Shown: positions 44,023 to 52,756, counted from the stretch's first letter. The stretch: 64,000 nt of DNA from Actinoplanes sp. DH11 (GCF_020873875.1 NZ_JAHWGU010000024.1:1-64000), one strand, 5' to 3'. Notes: a model not told the origin generated them from the sequence alone. Made by a program: numbers and translations.

Positions 44023-44697
44023 TCAGCTGGCCCGTGACTCCCGGTCGTCCGCCAGCACGGAGCCGAACAGCTCCTGGGCCTGGCCCGCGCGCAACGCCAC
44101 GAACAGGCCGGTCGCGGTGACCAGGGCGTCGTCGGGACGTTCCGCGGTGGCGATGCTGCCGGTGGCGGTCACCCGGCGGCCCTCGACGTGGTGCACGGTG
44201 GCGGTCAGCCGCAGCGGGGTGAGGAGTGGAACAGGTTTCCGGTACGCCATTTCCAGCTGTGCTGTCATGCCCGGGTTCCCGGACGAGGTCACCGCGTGCC
44301 CCAGCATCTGGTCGAGCAGCAGGGCACTGACGCCGCCGTGCGCGTACGTCGGCGGCCCCTCGTAGGCGAGGCCGAGCGTGCAGAAACCGGTGGCGGTGCC
44401 GTCGGCGCTCTCGATCCGCACCGGTGGGGCGAGGGCGCTGCCGGCGCCGATGACCGGGTTGTACATCCGGACGCCGCCGCGCAGGTCGTCCGCGCCGGCG
44501 AGCCGGCCGCGCCGGCGGACCTGCTCGCCGAGGGGCGCGGTCGCCTGCCGGATCCGGTCGGCGGCCCGGCGCAGTTCCTCGGCCGGCGCCTCGGTCGCGG
44601 TGGCCTGTTCGATGAGCAGGCGCATCGCGTCGCCCAGGTCGCCGATCGCCTCGCGTCGCTCCAGCAGCCGGTCGGCGGATCGAAGCCCGTCAGTCAC
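44023..44697 (-). CDS. PaaI-like hotdog thioesterase (steroid region)
   Basis: The protein has 224 residues. The C-terminal hotdog domain (about 85-205) has AYEGPPTYAHGGVSALLLDQ, whose Gly-rich hotdog helix and the following LDQ match PaaI thioesterases, and GHAVTSSGNPGMTAQLEMAY. The helical N-terminal 80 residues are an extension. It should hydrolyse an acyl-CoA thioester, possibly a stalled steroid-CoA. GTG 44697 has GGAGGAG 6 nt upstream. A KstR-type box lies 105 bp upstream, shared with the divergent SRPBCC gene, so steroid-dependent expression is likely. Confidence 0.8.
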   Translation of the reverse strand: MTDGLRSADRLLERREAIGDLGDAMRLLIEQATATEAPAEELRRAADRIRQATAPLGEQVRRRGRLAGADDLRGGVRMYNPVIGAGSALAPPVRIESADGTATGFCTLGLAYEGPPTYAHGGVSALLLDQMLGHAVTSSGNPGMTAQLEMAYRKPVPLLTPLRLTATVHHVEGRRVTATGSIATAERPDDALVTATGLFVALRAGQAQELFGSVLADDRESRAS

Positions 44698-44801
44698 GTC
44701 GTCTCCTCCGGCCCCGGTCGGGCGATCGTGGGAACAGCATCAGGTTCCATCAGCGGCCCGGCCGCCGGTGCGCTTGCTGCTAGTGAATCTCATCACACTG
44801 C

Positions 44802-44815
44802 TATAACCTGTTCTA
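44802..44815. promoter_or_regulatory. KstR operator, box A
   Basis: TATAACCTGTTCTA matches TNNAACNNGTTNNA exactly. It lies in the 205-bp divergent region between the thioesterase gene (start 44697) and the SRPBCC gene (start 44903) and probably serves one or both. Nearby TATAA bases may belong to a -10 element, as is common for KstR sites. Confidence 0.8.
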
Positions 44816-44902
44816 GTTGTTGCCTCCGGTGGCCCCGGGCGGACAGGGACTCAGCACCGGGACGGACCTGGCAGCCGGCAGTCCAGACACGAGGAGGAGC
44901 GC

Positions 44903-45334
44903 ATGCCCAAGGTCAGTGTGTCGACCGTGACGAAGGCCGGCCCGGAACAGATCTGGCGGGTCCTGGTCGATCCGAGCCGGACGCCCGAGTGGAACTCCAT
45001 GCATCAGGGCTTCACCGGCGACGTGCCGGAGACCCTCACCGAGGGCAGCGAGTACAAGCAGAAGGTGAAGCTGATGGGCATGCCCGCGGACATGGCCTGG
45101 CGGGTGGTCACCGCGGACGCGCCGAAGCATCTGGAGCAGGCCGGTGACGGCCCGATGGGCGTCAAGGCGAAGAACCGTTTCGTGCTGGAGCCGGCCGAGG
45201 GTGGCACGCAGGTCACCTACGACATGGAGTTCCTTGGGCCGGCGCTCAACGGGCCGATGGCGGCCATGCTGGAGAAGCAGGCCGGGCCCGCCGCGAAGCA
45301 GGCCCTGGACAAATTGACGGAGCTAGCGGAGTAG
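44903..45334 (+). CDS. SRPBCC-superfamily small-molecule-binding protein (Rv0910-like)
   Basis: The protein has 143 residues. It fits the SRPBCC/START-like fold: N-terminal beta strand (KVSVSTVTKAGPEQIWRVL), a Trp-rich loop (DPSRTPEWNSMH) and a long C-terminal helix (MLEKQAGPAAKQALDKLTEL). Homologues in mycobacteria are filed as Rv0910-type toxins, but the fold binds hydrophobic ligands. Its place between KstR box A and kstR suggests steroid binding or a housekeeping role in steroid metabolism. ATG 44903 has GAGGAGGAG upstream. It overlaps the 3' end of kstR by 12 bp. Confidence 0.75.
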   Translation: MPKVSVSTVTKAGPEQIWRVLVDPSRTPEWNSMHQGFTGDVPETLTEGSEYKQKVKLMGMPADMAWRVVTADAPKHLEQAGDGPMGVKAKNRFVLEPAEGGTQVTYDMEFLGPALNGPMAAMLEKQAGPAAKQALDKLTELAE

Positions 45335-45949
45335 CAGCCGGGTGGCCAGTTCGAGGTGGCCGACGACGTCGTTCGCCGACGCCCGCCGGGTCACCCAGGC
45401 CACCAGGTTGGACAGCCACACGTCACCGATCACCCGGGCCTTGGCGCGGTCGTCCGCGGTGGGCTCGCCGTCGTGCATGGCCCGGGTGAACATCTCCTCC
45501 ATGAGCCGGGCCACCGCGTTGACCTCGGCGCTGGCCGACGGGTCGGCGAACATGAAGGCCCTGGTCATCGCCTCGGCCAGCATCGGATCGCGCTGCAGGG
45601 CGCCGGTCATCCGGGTCAGCACGAACAGGGTGCGGTCGTACGGCGTTCCGCCCGGGATGGGTTTGCGGTTGAGCTTGTCCTGGATCGCCTCGAGTTCCAG
45701 GGACAGCGCGGAGACCAGCAGGTGGATCTTGGAGGGGAAGTATCGGTAGAGCGTGCCGAGGGCGACCTCGGCCTTCTCCGCGACCGTGCGCATCTGCACG
45801 GCGTCGTAGCCACCCTTGGACGCCAGCGCCAGCGTGGCCTCCAGGATGCGCCGCCGGCGGTCACGCTGCGCGGCCGAACCCTGCTCGGCCTCCGTCCCGG
45901 AGAGCGCTGCCCGGGCGGCACTTGTGGTACTCGTTCTCGGTCCTGCCAT
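45323..45949 (-). CDS. kstR: KstR, TetR-family repressor of steroid catabolism
   Basis: The protein has 208 residues. Segments RRRRILEATLALASKGGYDA, VQMRTVAEKAEVALGTLYRY and ALQRDPMLAEAMTRAFMFAD closely match mycobacterial and rhodococcal KstR, as does DVWLSNLVAWVTRRAS. KstR represses cholesterol catabolic genes until a 3-oxo-cholestenoyl-CoA-type ligand binds. ATG 45949 has AAGGGG upstream. KstR box B lies 80 bp upstream and is shared with the divergent chsE1 operon, so it probably represses itself. Identity is supported by both sequence and the four matching operators in this window. Confidence 0.93.
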   Translation of the reverse strand: MAGPRTSTTSAARAALSGTEAEQGSAAQRDRRRRILEATLALASKGGYDAVQMRTVAEKAEVALGTLYRYFPSKIHLLVSALSLELEAIQDKLNRKPIPGGTPYDRTLFVLTRMTGALQRDPMLAEAMTRAFMFADPSASAEVNAVARLMEEMFTRAMHDGEPTADDRAKARVIGDVWLSNLVAWVTRRASANDVVGHLELATRLLLR

Positions 45950-46028
45950 CGTTGCCCCTTCGCCAGTGAATCAAGCCTAGCAACGGCGCGTTGCCCCGAT
46001 GTGTCACCCATGGGTGGCGTCGTCGAAC

Positions 46029-46042
46029 TGGAACGTGTTCTA
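46029..46042. promoter_or_regulatory. KstR operator, box B
   Basis: TGGAACGTGTTCTA matches the KstR consensus exactly. It ends 8 bp before the ATG of the chsE1-type gene and lies 80 bp upstream of kstR, so one site can govern autoregulation and the side-chain operon. The tight spacing leaves no room for a ribosome site and implies a leaderless chsE1 message. Confidence 0.82.
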
Positions 46043-46050
46043 ATCGCCTG

Positions 46051-46932
46051 ATGGACTTCCGGTCGGACGAGACGCAGGTGGCGATCAGCCGGCTCGCCGC
46101 CGAGGTGGTCGCCGGCGCTGACACCCCCGAGCGGCTCTGGAAGGACCTGGGTCAGGCCGGTCTGCTCACCCTCACGGTCCCGGAAAGTCGCGGTGGCGGC
46201 GGTCTCGGCATCCTCGAGACCTCGTTCGTGCTGCACGAGATCGGCCGGCGTGCGGCGGCCCTGCCCGCCCTCGCCGCCGACGGCCCCGCTCTGACCGTCC
46301 TGGACCCCCACCAAGATCAGATCCCGGGTGTACGGATGGACGCGGCCCACCACGCCGGCCAGCACCCCCTGGTGGTCGCCGCGGCGTGCGCGCTCGCCGA
46401 CGGCGCCCTGGCCGGGGCCCTCGACCTGACCGCCGGCCACGTCCGCACCCGCCACCAGTTCGGCCGTCCACTCGCCACCTTCCAGGCGGTCGCCCAGCAG
46501 ATCGCCGACGTCTACATCGCCGCCCGCACCCTGCACCTGGCCGTCCTCTCCGCCTGCTGGCACCTCAGCACCACCCGCCCCGCCGCCGCCTCGGGCAATG
46601 CGGCGGCCTCGGGCAATGCGGCGGCCTCCGGCAATGCGGCCGCCTCCGGCAATGCGGCCGCCTCCGGTAGCGCGGCCCCGGCCGGCACCTCGGCGGCCGA
46701 CGCGTCCGGCTCCGCGGCCGGTGACGCGCTCGCGGTGGCGGTGCAGTGGCTCACCGCGGAGGCGCCGCCGGCCGTCCGCACCTGCCATCACCTGCACGGC
46801 GGCCTCGGCCTGATGATCGACTACCCGCTGCACCGGCACACCGCGCTGATCCGCACCGTGGTCCGGTTCCTGGGCGGCGCCGAGCACGCCCTGACCACGC
46901 TGGGGGAGCGCTGTGTTCCTCGACCTGACTGA
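46051..46932 (+). CDS. chsE1: Truncated acyl-CoA dehydrogenase-like subunit, ChsE1/FadE28-type by position
   Basis: The protein has 293 residues, against about 340-390 in relatives. The N-terminal helical domain (DFRSDETQVAISRL, PESRGGGGLGILE) and C-terminal domain (RTRHQFGRPLATFQAVAQQI, HHLHGGLGLMIDYPL) are present, but the middle beta-domain that covers the flavin is reduced to a few dozen residues. Five AASGN repeats (15-bp DNA period, about 46583-46675) are inserted in the C-terminal domain. In mycobacteria ChsE1 and ChsE2 form a heterotetramer that dehydrogenates the last side-chain acyl-CoA, so this may be a structural partner subunit. No ribosome site is seen before ATG 46051. Confidence 0.75.
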   Translation: MDFRSDETQVAISRLAAEVVAGADTPERLWKDLGQAGLLTLTVPESRGGGGLGILETSFVLHEIGRRAAALPALAADGPALTVLDPHQDQIPGVRMDAAHHAGQHPLVVAAACALADGALAGALDLTAGHVRTRHQFGRPLATFQAVAQQIADVYIAARTLHLAVLSACWHLSTTRPAAASGNAAASGNAAASGNAAASGNAAASGSAAPAGTSAADASGSAAGDALAVAVQWLTAEAPPAVRTCHHLHGGLGLMIDYPLHRHTALIRTVVRFLGGAEHALTTLGERCVPRPD

Positions 46933-48040
46933 CCGGCAGCTGGCGCTGCGGGACGAGCTTCGCGCGTACCTCCGGATGCTCCTGACCCCGGCGCAACGCG
47001 CCGAGCTGAACCAGGAACGGCATGGCCGCGCTCATCGCGACCTGGTGTCCCGCCTGGGCCGCGACGGCTGGCTCGGGCTGGGCTTCCCGATCGAGTACGG
47101 CGGACGCGGCCTCGGCCCGGTCGAGCAGCAGATCCTGGTGAACGAGGCGGCCCGCGCCGACGTGCCGCTGCCCGCGGTCACCCTGCAGACGGTCGCGCCG
47201 ACCCTGCTCGCGCACGGCACGCCCGCGCAGCGCGAGCACTTCCTGCCCCGGATCCTCGCCGGTGAGCTGCACTTCGCGATCGGCTACACCGAACCGGAAG
47301 CCGGCACGGACTTGGCCTCGCTGCGCACCCGGGCCGTGCGGGACGGCGAGTTCTACCTGGTGAACGGCGTGAAGACGTTCACCACCGGCGCGCACGACGC
47401 CGACTTCCTGTGGCTGGCCTGCCGCACCGACCCGGACGCGCCCCGCCACCGCGGGCTGTCCGTCCTGATCGTCGACACCACCGACCCCGGCTACTCCTGG
47501 ACACCGCTGATCACCTGCGACGGCGCGCACCACGTCAACACGGTGCACCTCACCGACGTGCGGGTGCCGGTCGGGTTGCGGGTCGGCGCCGAGAACGAGG
47601 GCTGGCGGCTGCTCACCGCGCAGCTCAACCACGAGCGGGTGATGCTGGGCCCGGCGGGACGGCTGGGGGCGCTCTACGACCGGGTGCGCGACTGGGCGTA
47701 CGCGAGCAACGCCGTCACCCACCCGGAGGTCCGCCGCGCGCTCGGCAGGTGTTTCGCCGCGCTGCGTGTCAACGAGCTGCTCAACGCGCAGATCGCCGGT
47801 GGCGAGCCGAACCCGGCCGACGCGTCCGCCACGAAGGTCTTCGCCTCCGAGCGGCTGCTGCGCCTGGGTGAGGAACTGACCGAGCTGGTGGCACGGTACG
47901 GCGGTGACCCCGGCCTGCTCGACTGGCTCGACCTGCAGGCCCTGCGGAACCTGGTGCTCACGTTCGGCGGCGGCGTCAACGAGATCCAGCGGGAAATCAT
48001 CGCCAGCGCGGGCCTCGGCCTGCCCCGGGTGCCGAGATGA
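46913..48040 (+). CDS. chsE2: Acyl-CoA dehydrogenase, ChsE2/FadE29-like
   Basis: The protein has 375 residues, a full-length acyl-CoA dehydrogenase. It has IGYTEPEAGTDLASLRTRAV (flavin and substrate loop), LVNGVKTFTTGAHDADFLWL and the C-terminal GGGVNEIQREIIASAGLGLP. It likely pairs with the upstream truncated subunit to dehydrogenate the three-carbon steroid side chain. GTG 46913 follows GGGGGAG by 4 nt and overlaps the chsE1 3' end by 20 bp. The ATGA overlap with the next gene indicates translational coupling. Which subunit supplies the catalytic Glu was not determined. Confidence 0.85.
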   Translation: MFLDLTDRQLALRDELRAYLRMLLTPAQRAELNQERHGRAHRDLVSRLGRDGWLGLGFPIEYGGRGLGPVEQQILVNEAARADVPLPAVTLQTVAPTLLAHGTPAQREHFLPRILAGELHFAIGYTEPEAGTDLASLRTRAVRDGEFYLVNGVKTFTTGAHDADFLWLACRTDPDAPRHRGLSVLIVDTTDPGYSWTPLITCDGAHHVNTVHLTDVRVPVGLRVGAENEGWRLLTAQLNHERVMLGPAGRLGALYDRVRDWAYASNAVTHPEVRRALGRCFAALRVNELLNAQIAGGEPNPADASATKVFASERLLRLGEELTELVARYGGDPGLLDWLDLQALRNLVLTFGGGVNEIQREIIASAGLGLPRVPR

Positions 48041-49479
48041 CAGGTACCGGGACGGCGGGTGCCGAGATGGCGGGTGCCGGGACGGCGGGTGCCGGGACGG
48101 CGGGTGCCGGGACGGCGGGTGCCGAGATGGCGGGTGCCGAGATGGTGGGTGCCGGGATGAGTGGCGTGCAGGACCTGGCTGAGCGGCTCCTGGCCGCCGG
48201 GGAGTCGCCGCCGCGGGCCGGCCGGGATCCGGTGAACCTGCCGATGATCCGGAACTGGCTGGAGGCGCTGGGCGACGCGAACCCGGCCTATGAGCGGGAC
48301 GGCGTCGCACCGCCCGCGATGATCCAGGTGTGGACGATGCGAGGGTTGCCGCCGGGCGTCACGGCCCCGGAGGGGGAGCCGGGTGCCGGGGACCCGCTGG
48401 GGGAGATGTCGGTGGCGCTGGATGCGGCCGGGTTCCCGAACGTCGTCGCCACCGACAGCGAGCAGGAGTACCACCGCCCGCTGCGGGTCGGTGAGCAGGT
48501 CTCGGTGCGGAGCCGGCTGGAGTCGGTGACCGGGCCGAAGCGGACCTCGCTGGGCGAAGGCTGGTTCGTCACGACGCGGAGCACGTGGTTCAGTGGCGCG
48601 GAGCCGGTGGCAACCATGCGGTTCCGGATCCTGAAGTATCGCAATATTTCGGGCGCCTCGCGCCCGGATACCGCCGGCTTGGGAACGGCCACCGACGAGG
48701 GTCCGGCCACCGGCGAGGGTCCGGCCGCCGGCGGCGCGCGGGCCGGCGTCGGGGGCGGCGCCGCGCTGCGGCCTGTTGTCACCGCGGACACCGCGTTCTT
48801 CTGGGACGGCACGGCCGCCGGGGAACTGCGCATCCAGCGCTGCGGCGAGTGCGGTGCGCTGCGGCACCCGCCGGGCCCGGCCTGCCCGCGCTGCGGCGCG
48901 CTGAAGCAGGAGCACACGGTGGCCGCCGGCACCGGAACGGTGCACAGCTTCGTGGTCTGCCACCACCCGCCGGTCCCGGGCCGCCGCGCACCCTGGACAG
49001 TCGGGCTGATCGACCTGACCGAAGGCGTCCGGATGGTCGGCGAGGTGCGGTCCGCGCGACCGATCGCGATCGGCGACCCGGTTCGCGCGGAGATCGTGGA
49101 CGGCCTGCCCGTCTGGCGGCCCGGCGTGCCCGTCCTGGAACCTCTGACGCTCGCCGTGACGCCCACCTTGATCATCAGCGCGGCCCTGGCGACCCGTGAT
49201 CTCCAGGACGTCCATCACGATCGGGATGCGGCGGTCCGCCGTGGTGGCCGGGACATCTTCCTCAACATCCTGACGACGACCGGGCTGGTCCAGCGCTACG
49301 TCACCGACCGGCTGCCGGGCGCCGTGGTGCGCGGCGTCTCGATCCGGCTGGGCACGCCGTGCTTCGCCTACGACACGCTGACGTTCACCGGCGAGGTGTA
49401 CCCCGGTGGCGTCGTCGAGGTCGTCGGCCGCACCGAGTCCGGTGCCCACGTGACCGGGAAGGTTCAGGTCTCGACATGA
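48037..49479 (+). CDS. Fused ChsH2-ChsH1 steroid enoyl-CoA hydratase
   Basis: The protein has 480 residues. An N-terminal 40-residue Ala/Gly/Met repeat is encoded by 15-bp units (48043-48156). About 45-190 is a MaoC-type hotdog (DPVNLPMIRNWLEALGDANP). About 235-345 is a DUF35 OB-fold with a zinc knuckle, CGECG then CPRCG. About 355-480 is a second MaoC-like hotdog (ATRDLQDVHHDRDAA). In mycobacteria ChsH2 (MaoC plus DUF35) and ChsH1 (MaoC) are separate subunits; here both form one chain in the order ChsH2-ChsH1. It hydrates the enoyl-CoA for Ltp2. Start is ATG 48037 (ATGA overlap); ATG 48157, after the repeat, is an alternative. Confidence 0.83.
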   Translation: MTGTGTAGAEMAGAGTAGAGTAGAGTAGAEMAGAEMVGAGMSGVQDLAERLLAAGESPPRAGRDPVNLPMIRNWLEALGDANPAYERDGVAPPAMIQVWTMRGLPPGVTAPEGEPGAGDPLGEMSVALDAAGFPNVVATDSEQEYHRPLRVGEQVSVRSRLESVTGPKRTSLGEGWFVTTRSTWFSGAEPVATMRFRILKYRNISGASRPDTAGLGTATDEGPATGEGPAAGGARAGVGGGAALRPVVTADTAFFWDGTAAGELRIQRCGECGALRHPPGPACPRCGALKQEHTVAAGTGTVHSFVVCHHPPVPGRRAPWTVGLIDLTEGVRMVGEVRSARPIAIGDPVRAEIVDGLPVWRPGVPVLEPLTLAVTPTLIISAALATRDLQDVHHDRDAAVRRGGRDIFLNILTTTGLVQRYVTDRLPGAVVRGVSIRLGTPCFAYDTLTFTGEVYPGGVVEVVGRTESGAHVTGKVQVST

Positions 49480-50612
49480 TCTGTGCGGTTGCCGGGATCG
49501 GCGCCACCGAGTTCTCCAAGGAGTCCGGCCGCAGCGAGCTGCGCCTCGCGGTCGAGGCGGTGCGGGCGGCGCTCGACGACGCCGGTCTGCGGCCGGCGGA
49601 CGTCTCCGGCCTGGTCACGTTCGGCATGGACAACAACCCCGAGATCGCCGTCGCCCGCGAGCTCGGGATGGGCGAGCTGAGCTTCCTGAGCCGGATCGGG
49701 TACGGCGGGGGCGCCGCGTGCGCCGTCGTGCAGCAGGCCGTGCTGGCCGTCGGCGCCGGTCTCGCCGACGTGGTCGTCTGCTACCGCGCCCTCAACGAGC
49801 GGTCCGGCCGCCGGTTCGGCCGGGCCGTCGCCGCACCCGACCCGGACTCCGGGTGGCACCATCCGATGGGCCTGGCCACCCCGGCCGCGATGGTCGCCAT
49901 GGTGGCCCGGCGCTACCTGCACGACCACGGCGCCTCGGCCGACGACTTCGGCCGGGTCGCCGTGGCGATGCGGCGGCACGCGGCCACCAACCCCCGCGCC
50001 TGGTTCCACGGCCGGCCGATCACCCTGGACGAGCACCGCGCGTCGCGCTGGATCGCCGAACCGTTGCGGTTGCTCGACTGCTGCCAGGAGAGCGACGGCG
50101 CGGTCGCGCTGGTGGTGACGTCGCTGGAGCGCGCGCGGGACCTGACCGGGCGGCCCGCGGTGATCGCCGCCGCGGCGCAGGGCAGCGGACCCGACCAGTA
50201 CGTGATGACCAGCTACTACCGGGATCCGGTGGCCGCGCTGCCGGAGATGGGTGTGGCGGCGCGGCAGGTGTGGGAGCGGTCCGGTTTCGGCCCGGCCGAC
50301 GTGCGGACCGCGGTGCTCTACGACCACTTCACGCCGTACGTGCTGATGCAGCTGGAGGAACTGGGCTTCTGCGGGCGGGGGGAGGCCCGGCACCTGGTCG
50401 CGGACGGCGGGATCGAACTCGGCGGCCGGCTGCCGGTCAACCCGCACGGTGGTCAGCTGGGTGAGGCGTACATCCATGGCATGAACGGGATCGCCGAGGC
50501 GGTCCGGCAGGTGCGCGGCAGCGCGGTGAACCAGGTCCCGGGTGACGGGCCGGTCCTCGTGACGGCCGGGACCGGGGTGCCGACCAGCGCCCTGATCCTG
50601 CGGGGGGACTGA
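49476..50612 (+). CDS. ltp2: Ltp2-like aldolase, thiolase-fold steroid side-chain lyase
   Basis: The protein has 378 residues. It has ICAVAGIGATEFSKESGRSE, GGGAACAVVQQAVLAV and VLYDHFTPYVLMQLEELGF in a thiolase-like fold, and lacks the catalytic Cys of thiolases, as does Ltp2. With the DUF35 part of ChsH2 it performs the retro-aldol cleavage that releases propionyl-CoA and leaves a 17-keto steroid. ATG 49476 overlaps the previous stop (ATGA), completing a four-gene operon whose order equals that of the mycobacterial igr operon apart from the ChsH fusion and the missing cyp125. Confidence 0.9.
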   Translation: MICAVAGIGATEFSKESGRSELRLAVEAVRAALDDAGLRPADVSGLVTFGMDNNPEIAVARELGMGELSFLSRIGYGGGAACAVVQQAVLAVGAGLADVVVCYRALNERSGRRFGRAVAAPDPDSGWHHPMGLATPAAMVAMVARRYLHDHGASADDFGRVAVAMRRHAATNPRAWFHGRPITLDEHRASRWIAEPLRLLDCCQESDGAVALVVTSLERARDLTGRPAVIAAAAQGSGPDQYVMTSYYRDPVAALPEMGVAARQVWERSGFGPADVRTAVLYDHFTPYVLMQLEELGFCGRGEARHLVADGGIELGGRLPVNPHGGQLGEAYIHGMNGIAEAVRQVRGSAVNQVPGDGPVLVTAGTGVPTSALILRGD

Positions 50613-50653
50613 GGATCCGCCGCGGGGCCGGTCAGTTTCCGCCCGCCTGCCGC

Positions 50654-52258
50654 TCAGACCGCCGCCATGTCCAGTGCGGCCACGTACCCGAACGTCATCG
50701 CCGGCCCCAGCGTGGCACCGGCGCCCGCGTAGCCCCGCCCCATCACGGTGGCGCTGGCGTTACCCGCGGCGTACAGCCCGGGGATCGGCTCCCCGCCGGG
50801 CCGCAGCACCCGCGCGCGCTCGTCGGTCCGCAGGCCACCCTTGGTGCCCAGGTCGCCCGGCACCAGCGAGAACGCGTAGAACGGCGGTTTGCGCAGCGGC
50901 CCCAGGCACGGGTTGGGGCGCTGCCGGGGGTCGCCGTAGTACCTGTCGTACGCCGACTCGCCCCGCCTGAAGTCGGGGTCGCGGCCCAGCCCGGCGAACT
51001 CGTTGAACCGCTCCACGGTGGACCGCAGCGCCCCGGCCGGTACGCCGGTGGACCGGGCCAACTCCTCGAGGGTGTCCGCGCGGTGCGCGATCCCGGCGTC
51101 GAACCAGCGGCGCGGCAGGGCGGTGCGGGGGGCGCGGCCGGCGAAGACGTACCTGTCGCGGTAGCTCTGATCGGTGACCAGCCAGGCCGGCAGGTGCGCG
51201 GGCGGGCCGAGCATGGCGTGCACGGCCGCCACGTAGGGCGCGGCCTCGTTGACGAAGCGGTGGCCGGTGCCGTCCACGATCAGGCTGCCGGGCAGGTTGC
51301 GTTCGGCGAGGCAGAAGTACGGCCCGCCGGTGAGCGGCAGCGACGGCCCCCACCAGGCCTCGTCCATCAGGTCCAGGGCCGCGCCGAGCCGCTGACCGGC
51401 CAGGATGCCGTCGCCGGTGTTGCCGGTGGCGCCGACCGTCCACGCGGTGCCGATGCCCTGGAACTGCCGGCGCATCCGCTCGTTGTGCTCGAACCCGCCA
51501 CTGGCCAGCAGCACGCCGCGCCGGGCACGCAGCGTGACGTCGTCGCACCGTACCCCCGTCACCCGGTCACCGGTGACGTCCAGCCCGGTCAGCGCGGTAC
51601 CCAGGCGCACCTCGACGCCGGCGGCACGCAGCCCGGCACGCAGCCCGGCGGCGAGCGCCTGACCCATGGTGAGGCGGCGGCGGCCGCGGAGCCGGTCGGC
51701 GGCGGTGACGGCGGCGAGGCGGGCCGCGGTGGAGACCGAGCGCGCGTGCCGCAGACCCAGCGAGAGCCAGCGGTAGTCGACAGCGGTGACGGCCATCCCG
51801 TTCGGGGCGGCGAGGTAGGGCGGTGCGAGGTCGCCGAGGTCCGGCCCGGCCGCGCGGGCGTCCAGCGGCCGGGGCTCGACGGTGCGGCCACGCGCCAGCC
51901 CGCCCGGCGCCTCCGGGTGGTAGTCGGGATAGCCGCGCACCCACGCGAAGTCGAGCGGCGTGTGCTCCCGCACCAGCGCCAGCATGTCCGGCCCGTGCGC
52001 GAGGAACGCCTTCTGCCGGGCGATCGGCACCTCGGCGCCGGCGATGTGGGCCAGATAGGTGGCCGCGTCGTCGGAGCGGCCGAGCACCGCGTTCCCGGGC
52101 AGCCACAGGCCGCCGCCGGACCGGGCCGTCGAGCCGCCGAACACCGGCGCCTTCTCCACCACGATCACGCGCAGACCGTGCCGGGCCGCGGTGAGCGCCG
52201 CCGTCATCCCGGCACCGCCGCTGCCGGCCACCACTACGTCGTACTCCTCGACCGTCAC
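50654..52258 (-). CDS. kstD: KstD, 3-ketosteroid delta1-dehydrogenase
   Basis: The protein has 534 residues. The FAD-binding start is VVVAGSGGAGMTAALTAARH, with VVEKAPVFGGSTARSGGGLW. The C-terminal AGNASATVMGRGYAGAGATL and GPAMTFGYVAALDM match the region around the active-site Tyr of KstD. It introduces the 1,2 double bond in ring A, which is needed with 9-alpha-hydroxylation for ring B opening. GTG 52258 is directly next to KstR box C (52259-52272), so the mRNA is probably leaderless and repression is by direct promoter blockage. It converges with ltp2. Confidence 0.85.
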   Translation of the reverse strand: MTVEEYDVVVAGSGGAGMTAALTAARHGLRVIVVEKAPVFGGSTARSGGGLWLPGNAVLGRSDDAATYLAHIAGAEVPIARQKAFLAHGPDMLALVREHTPLDFAWVRGYPDYHPEAPGGLARGRTVEPRPLDARAAGPDLGDLAPPYLAAPNGMAVTAVDYRWLSLGLRHARSVSTAARLAAVTAADRLRGRRRLTMGQALAAGLRAGLRAAGVEVRLGTALTGLDVTGDRVTGVRCDDVTLRARRGVLLASGGFEHNERMRRQFQGIGTAWTVGATGNTGDGILAGQRLGAALDLMDEAWWGPSLPLTGGPYFCLAERNLPGSLIVDGTGHRFVNEAAPYVAAVHAMLGPPAHLPAWLVTDQSYRDRYVFAGRAPRTALPRRWFDAGIAHRADTLEELARSTGVPAGALRSTVERFNEFAGLGRDPDFRRGESAYDRYYGDPRQRPNPCLGPLRKPPFYAFSLVPGDLGTKGGLRTDERARVLRPGGEPIPGLYAAGNASATVMGRGYAGAGATLGPAMTFGYVAALDMAAV

Positions 52259-52272
52259 TAGAACAGGTTATA
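52259..52272. promoter_or_regulatory. KstR operator, box C
   Basis: TAGAACAGGTTATA matches TNNAACNNGTTNNA exactly. It abuts the GTG of kstD with no intervening base, so any transcript of kstD must start within or at the edge of the box. No gene starts on the other side. Confidence 0.8.
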
Positions 52273-52513
52273 GTTACCGCCGTCCAAGCCGCCATCCACG
52301 CGGCATCATGGAATCAACACCTGTTCCAGGAGCGGACCCGTGCACGACGTGCTCGCCCTCCGCGTCGCCGCCCCCACCGGGACTCGCCCTCCGCGTCGCC
52401 ACCCCCACCGGTCAGGTCTGACGGCTGGGCGTCGTCGCCCCGGCCGCGGCTTGACCTCCGCGTCGTCGCTGGCGGCTGGGACTGATGCCCGGGCGCCGTT
52501 GCCCAGCCGAAAC

Positions 52514-52650
52514 TCGACCTCCGTGCCATTGCCGGCCGGGGCTTGACCTCCGTGCCGTTGCCGGCCGGGGCTTGACCTCCGTGCCGTTGCCGGCCGGGGC
52601 TTGACCTCCGTGCCGTTGCCGGCCGGGGCTTGACCTCCGTGCCGTCCCCC
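52514..52650. repeat. 29-bp tandem array
   Basis: Units starting TTGACCTCCGTGCCGTTGCC recur at exactly 29-bp steps (52543, 52572, 52601, 52630), preceded by a diverged copy from about 52514. The period is not a multiple of three and there are no spacers. Confidence 0.88.
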
Positions 52651-52756
52651 CGCGGGCGTCGCACCCCGATCGCCGTCCATCCGATGCCCCGTGCATCACC
52701 CCCCGGTTCCCCGATTCTGGCCCCGGTGGCGCCCGACACGCCGCCCCTGGCGAGAT

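Noticed and set aside
52320..52338. Possible fifth KstR site near CACCTGTTCCAGG
   Set aside because: Only one half-site fits; the AAC half is not at the required two-base spacing.
52514..52650. Possible CRISPR array
   Set aside because: Units follow one another at 29 bp without spacers, and no cas gene is near. It is a simple tandem repeat.
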